From Methanomicrobiales archaeon (lineage in GTDB: Archaea; Halobacteriota; Methanomicrobia; Methanomicrobiales; Methanoculleaceae): a DNA stretch of 9,502 bases. The notes beneath the pieces are model-generated. The model saw only the letters and a list, made by a program, of their open reading frames with translations. It did no database searches and was not told the DNA's origin. The stretch is taken from the NCBI GenBank assembly GCA_012511245.1, contig JAAZGM010000202.1:1-9502 (forward strand), written 5' to 3'. This document shows positions 6,854 to 9,502 of the stretch, in pieces (positions within the stretch are counted from its first letter, which is position 1; each line of letters starts with the position of its first letter). Made by a program: the position numbers and the translations under genes.

Positions 6854-7843
6854 TCAGGTCACATACTGTCCAGGACTGTAGAAGTCCAGGTGCTCTCTAA
6901 ACCATGCAATCGTCCGCAGGAGCCCTTCTTCAAGGGGCACGTCCGGAGACCACCCGAGGAGGTTTTGGGCGCGGGTGTTGTCGCACCACAGCCTCTCGAC
7001 CTCGCTCTTCTCCGGCCGAAGGCGGCTGCTGTCGGTGACGACCTCGATCTCCCTGCCGATGAGGGACGCAACCGTCTCTGCTACGGCACCGATGGAGATC
7101 TCGTAGTTCGACCCGACGTTCACCGTCTCACCGATCGTCCGCGGCGATTCTGCGATGAGGATGAAGGCACGCACCAGGTCGTCGACGAAGGTGTAGTCCC
7201 GCGTGGTATGCGTCGCGCCGAGGACGATCTTCTCCTGCGTCAGTGCCTGCGCGATGATCGTCGGTATCACCGCCCGGGCGGACTGCCGCGGGCCGTAGGT
7301 GTTGAACGGCCGTATCGTGGCGATAGGGAGATCGAACGACCGGTAGAAACTCTCGGCCACCTTGTCGGCGCCGATCTTGCTCGCAGAGTAGGGCGACTGC
7401 CCCTGGAGCGGGTGGTTCTCATCGATGGGGACGTAACGCGCCGTCCCGTAGACCTCGCTCGTGGAGGTATGGACGATCTTCTCGACGCCGGCGCTCCGTG
7501 CAGCCTCAAATACGTTGAGCGCGCCGAGGATGTTCGTCTCGACCGTCTCCCGGGGATGGATGTAGGAGTACGGGATGGCGATGAGCGAACCCAGGTGGAA
7601 GATGACATCGACATCCCGGACGGCGCTGCGGACGGCATCCGCATCCTTGAGATCGCCCATGACGATCTGCACCTTCTCCCGCTGCTCGTCCGGGAGCAGA
7701 CGCAGGAGGCCGGGATCGTTTCTTGAGTTGTAGCGGACGAACGCACGTACATCCGCTCCAAGGCTGGCAAGGTGCTCCGTCAGGTGGCTGCCGATGAAGC
7801 CGCCACCCCCGGTCACCAGCACTCTTCTGTCAGTCCAGTTCAT
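6854..7843 (-). CDS. LegB-like NAD-dependent sugar-nucleotide 4,6-dehydratase (extended SDR)
   Basis: 329-aa extended short-chain dehydrogenase/reductase acting on an NDP-sugar. The Rossmann NAD motif TGGGGFIGSH is at residues 11-20, and the catalytic segments are HTSTSEVYG (125-133) and Y152-x3-K156 within QSPYSASKIGADK. The Thr128/Ser129-Glu130 arrangement is the type found in 4,6-dehydratases rather than simple 4-epimerases. The run SLIAIPYSYIHP (86-97) and FNTYGPRQSARAVIPT strongly recall the LegB family, the configuration-retaining GlcNAc-nucleotide 4,6-dehydratases of legionaminic acid synthesis. The ATG at 7843 is preferred because an AGAGGAG ribosome site lies about 8 nt upstream. The frame stays open a further 45 codons, but that part encodes non-family sequence and overlaps the deacetylase. 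It follows the deacetylase after a 67-nt gap with a hairpin and precedes the nucleotidyltransferase by 1 nt. Dehydratase function is likely; a 4-epimerase is the main alternative. Confidence 0.9.
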   Translation of the reverse strand: MNWTDRRVLVTGGGGFIGSHLTEHLASLGADVRAFVRYNSRNDPGLLRLLPDEQREKVQIVMGDLKDADAVRSAVRDVDVIFHLGSLIAIPYSYIHPRETVETNILGALNVFEAARSAGVEKIVHTSTSEVYGTARYVPIDENHPLQGQSPYSASKIGADKVAESFYRSFDLPIATIRPFNTYGPRQSARAVIPTIIAQALTQEKIVLGATHTTRDYTFVDDLVRAFILIAESPRTIGETVNVGSNYEISIGAVAETVASLIGREIEVVTDSSRLRPEKSEVERLWCDNTRAQNLLGWSPDVPLEEGLLRTIAWFREHLDFYSPGQYVT

Positions 7844-7849
7844 CAGAAT

Positions 7850-7859
7850 CTTCTCCTCT
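7850..7859 (-). promoter_or_regulatory. Ribosome binding site deciding the dehydratase start
   Basis: The minus-strand sequence AGAGGAGAAG is the best Shine-Dalgarno match inside the operon and lies about 6-9 nt before the ATG at 7843. It directly follows the hairpin at 7860-7893, so the stem ends where the ribosome site begins. It supports 7843 over the longer open frame that reaches back to 7978. Confidence 0.6.
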
Positions 7860-7893
7860 GAGCCCGGACATCCGCAGCGTTGCGGGCGGGCTC
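7860..7893 (-). other. Intra-operon stem-loop between deacetylase and dehydratase genes
   Basis: A 34-nt imperfect hairpin. The outer arms GAGCCCG and CGGGCTC (7860-7866 and 7887-7893) pair over 7 bp. Inside lies a second perfect 5-bp stem, CCGCA/TGCGG (7872-7876 and 7881-7885), with a 4-nt loop. It occupies half of the only sizeable gap (67 nt) in the operon and abuts the next ribosome site. No T-run follows, so it is more likely an mRNA processing or stability element, or a translation-control structure, than a terminator. Function is inferred; the pairing is read directly. Confidence 0.5.
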
Positions 7894-7910
7894 CTGATAG
7901 ATACCACACT

Positions 7911-8924
7911 TCACCGTGAATCACCTCTCTCAGAGATCGGTTTTCGCCCGCGACCCGCATACTGGCGTGCGGCGGCATCGATGGGCTGTTGCAGGAGTTC
8001 GGGCATGGAAAGTGGCAAGATGGCTGGATTGTCTCTCATCGCCACTTCCCGGGGGATGGCGGGCGCTGCCAGGGTCAGTTCATCCCGGGGCAGCAGCGCC
8101 ATTCTGTCGAGAAGCGCCCCCATCGGCATGAACGAGAACCGCGTCACGAGCATGATCAGTTTCTCAAGCGACGTCCGAACACCGTGGTAGGTGATGAAAC
8201 GTGAGATGAACGGCACCTTCAGCGGGGGCGGCCCGGGGTAGATGTCGTGGGGGTGAACGTAGATGTTGGCCGGTCTCCTTGCGACAATCCTGCCGATGCC
8301 CCAGGAGAGAAACCGCTCCGGCAGGGCGCGGAGATAGAACCCGCCGGAGATGGGGATGTTCATGCCGAACGGGAGGACCGAGAGCGGGAATTCGACGATC
8401 GGGCCGTCGGGGTCGTGGATGGCGATGTCGTCCCGTGAAGGGCGGTAGATGCCAACAGGTGCTCCCGGTACGCCGTAAAGCTGGGTTTTCACCGGGAAGA
8501 TGCTTGAGTCGTACTTGAATCCGTGCTTATCCAGGAGGTCGATCGCCCATTTCGTCCTGTTGTTCAGGGAGAACGATGGCGCCCGGAACCCGATCGGGTT
8601 GTAATCGGCAAGCAGTTCGAGGGATTTTTTCAGTTCATCCTCAAACTCGTCCCGGTTCATCGTGTAGAGCAGTCTGTGGGAGTAGGCATGGCACGCGATC
8701 TCATGGCCGCTACGATGAATCTCGCTAACGACCTCTGGATATTGTTCTGCAACCGCACCGAGAACGAAGAATGTCGCCCTGACATCAAATGCATCGAGTA
8801 CTGCAAAGACCGGCCTCAACGACTCCCGAAATCCGTCTTCCCGGTCACACGGGAGGTAGTCCGTCAGGAACTCGTTGCACCACCAGAACTCGAGATCGAT
8901 GCTGAGCGCGTTGACCCTCATCAT
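7911..8924 (-). CDS. Polysaccharide deacetylase (PEP-CTERM/exosortase-locus type)
   Basis: 337-aa NodB-type carbohydrate esterase predicted to remove acetyl groups from N-acetylated sugars of a polysaccharide or lipid-linked glycan. Visible motifs: SIDLEFWW with Asp10 near the N-terminus, ATFFVLGAVAEQYPEVVSEI (50-69), HEIACHAYSH with metal ligands His79 and His83, GFRAPSFS (112-119), HGFKYDSSIFP (134-144) and the late YVHPHDIYP motif with His224. This order, and a C-terminal SRFITYHGVRTSLEKL segment, match the deacetylase subfamily first described from exosortase/PEP-CTERM exopolysaccharide loci (TIGR03006-like). No signal peptide is seen, as is usual in that group, so action at the cytoplasmic face is possible. 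The ATG at 8924 overlaps the ATP-grasp stop (TGATG) and has GAGG six bases upstream; a second ATG follows immediately. The open frame extends 132 codons further, but only as a shadow of the ATP-grasp gene. Confidence 0.9.
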   Translation of the reverse strand: MMRVNALSIDLEFWWCNEFLTDYLPCDREDGFRESLRPVFAVLDAFDVRATFFVLGAVAEQYPEVVSEIHRSGHEIACHAYSHRLLYTMNRDEFEDELKKSLELLADYNPIGFRAPSFSLNNRTKWAIDLLDKHGFKYDSSIFPVKTQLYGVPGAPVGIYRPSRDDIAIHDPDGPIVEFPLSVLPFGMNIPISGGFYLRALPERFLSWGIGRIVARRPANIYVHPHDIYPGPPPLKVPFISRFITYHGVRTSLEKLIMLVTRFSFMPMGALLDRMALLPRDELTLAAPAIPREVAMRDNPAILPLSMPELLQQPIDAAARQYAGRGRKPISERGDSR

Positions 8925-9502
8925 CAGCGCCTCAGGACAAATCGCCACATCGCAGGATCGAATGCGTAACGTGCCGTGGCGAGCATGAACCCCATTGTGG
9001 GGCCCGGGTCGTGCAGCGAGAGGATATCGTCGGGTGTGCCGAATCGGAGGAACTCCCTGAGGTTCTGCCAGGTCTTCGGGGCGTTCAGGCACCAGAGGAT
9101 GTCCCCCGGGAGCAGCCAGCGGCACCGAACCCCCTCCTGGTAATCTGCGGCCGGCTCGATATCGCCATCCATGATCATCCGGTAGAGGAGGTAGGGGAAG
9201 TCCACGCCGCTCAGGATCGAGAGATGGAGCGAGCCCCAGAAGCGGGGGTTCACTTCCATGAGTTTGAGGCTCCCATCGCGGGCGTCGATGCGGAACTCCA
9301 CCATCGCGACACCGGACCACCCCATCGCCTTCAGGAGGCGAAGGGCGATCGTTGCAGCCTCGCGGGAGGTTTCATCCTTGACGGTCTCCCGGAGCGTGCT
9401 TGCACCGCCGGAGACCGGGTAGGAGCGCAGCCTCTTCTGGACGGTCACGGCACGCGGTTCCGACCGTTCATTGAGGAGGGTGTAGACCCCGAGCTCCCCA
9501 CC
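8924..9502 (-). CDS. ATP-grasp domain enzyme (C-terminal part; 5' end outside window)
   Basis: The last 192 residues of a carboxylate-amine-ligase-type ATP-grasp enzyme. The frame is open to the right edge without a stop, beginning GGELGVYTLLNERSEPRAV, so the N-terminal domain lies outside. Family features: VQKRLRSYPVSGGASTL, a glycine-rich nucleotide-grasping loop; then GWSGVAMVEFRID and LMEVNPRFWGS, where the Glu and Asn are the expected metal ligands. Enzymes of this fold join a carboxylate to an amine or similar nucleophile through an acyl-phosphate, using ATP. Close relatives are described in the vicinity of exosortase-type exopolysaccharide genes, often near the same kind of deacetylase, but the substrate is unknown. 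The stop overlaps the deacetylase ATG by one base, so the two are probably co-translated. The C-terminal 60-70 residues are outside the core fold and not recognised. A GTG at 9448 within the domain is not a credible start because homology continues upstream of it. Confidence 0.85.
   Translation of the reverse strand, partial: GGELGVYTLLNERSEPRAVTVQKRLRSYPVSGGASTLRETVKDETSREAATIALRLLKAMGWSGVAMVEFRIDARDGSLKLMEVNPRFWGSLHLSILSGVDFPYLLYRMIMDGDIEPAADYQEGVRCRWLLPGDILWCLNAPKTWQNLREFLRFGTPDDILSLHDPGPTMGFMLATARYAFDPAMWRFVLRR

Noticed and set aside
6824..7726. Plus-strand open frame of 300 codons antisense to the dehydratase gene
   Set aside because: Its product is rich in Arg, Asp and Gly with no recognisable family. 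It mirrors the GC-rich third positions of the well-supported dehydratase and nucleotidyltransferase genes on the other strand.
7844..7978. 45-codon N-terminal extension of the dehydratase frame
   Set aside because: It overlaps the deacetylase 3' end and the intergenic hairpin and precedes the Rossmann motif with non-family sequence. A strong ribosome site supports the ATG at 7843.
8925..9320. N-terminal extension of 132 codons on the deacetylase frame
   Set aside because: It lies wholly inside the ATP-grasp gene in another frame and encodes low-quality Arg/Pro-rich sequence. Family homology begins at the ATG at 8924, which has a ribosome site and a coupled TGATG junction.

Overview
The window looks like chromosomal DNA from a methanogenic archaeon, most likely of the Methanomicrobiales (Methanoculleus-like). 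The reasons are high GC with strongly GC-biased third codon positions, archaeal TATA-type promoter elements, very tight gene spacing, and a multi-PAS sensor kinase of the soluble type common in these methanogens. The order-level assignment is an inference from style; no marker gene is present.

Layout. (1) 1-2126, minus strand: a large cytosolic PAS/PAS/PAS/GAF-like/PAS sensor histidine kinase, cut by the window edge just after its phospho-acceptor histidine region. (2) 2127-2853: a long, mostly gene-free divergent spacer. It carries a TATA-like promoter for the kinase, a perfect 8-bp palindrome, a 99-codon open stretch with no plausible early start that resembles a decayed undecaprenyl-diphosphatase (UppP) fragment, and a clear TATA box for the next gene. 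(3) 2854-4338, plus strand: a polysaccharide/lipid-linked oligosaccharide flippase (Wzx type). (4) 9502-4325, minus strand: a six-gene, probably single operon, read from right to left. Its genes are an ATP-grasp ligase (5' end outside the window), a PEP-CTERM/exosortase-type polysaccharide deacetylase, a LegB-like NAD-dependent sugar-nucleotide 4,6-dehydratase, a sugar-1-phosphate nucleotidyltransferase, a DegT/DnrJ-type PLP aminotransferase and a PHP-domain phosphoesterase. The junctions are a 1-nt overlap, a 67-nt gap with a strong hairpin, 1 nt, 1 nt and about 7 nt. The operon converges on the flippase with a 14-nt overlap of the two 3' ends.

How it fits together. The nucleotidyltransferase would activate a hexose-1-phosphate, the dehydratase would form the 4-keto-6-deoxy intermediate, and the aminotransferase would aminate C4. 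Together they would make an NDP-4-amino-4,6-dideoxyhexose for a surface glycan (S-layer or archaellin glycan, or exopolysaccharide). The flippase would export the lipid-linked glycan and the deacetylase would edit an N-acetylated sugar. The ATP-grasp enzyme and the PHP protein have no proven role in such a pathway and are the most interesting members. No glycosyltransferase, acetyltransferase or oligosaccharyltransferase lies in the window, so the pathway presumably continues beyond the right edge or elsewhere. I found no RNA genes, CRISPR arrays, insertion sequences or origins.
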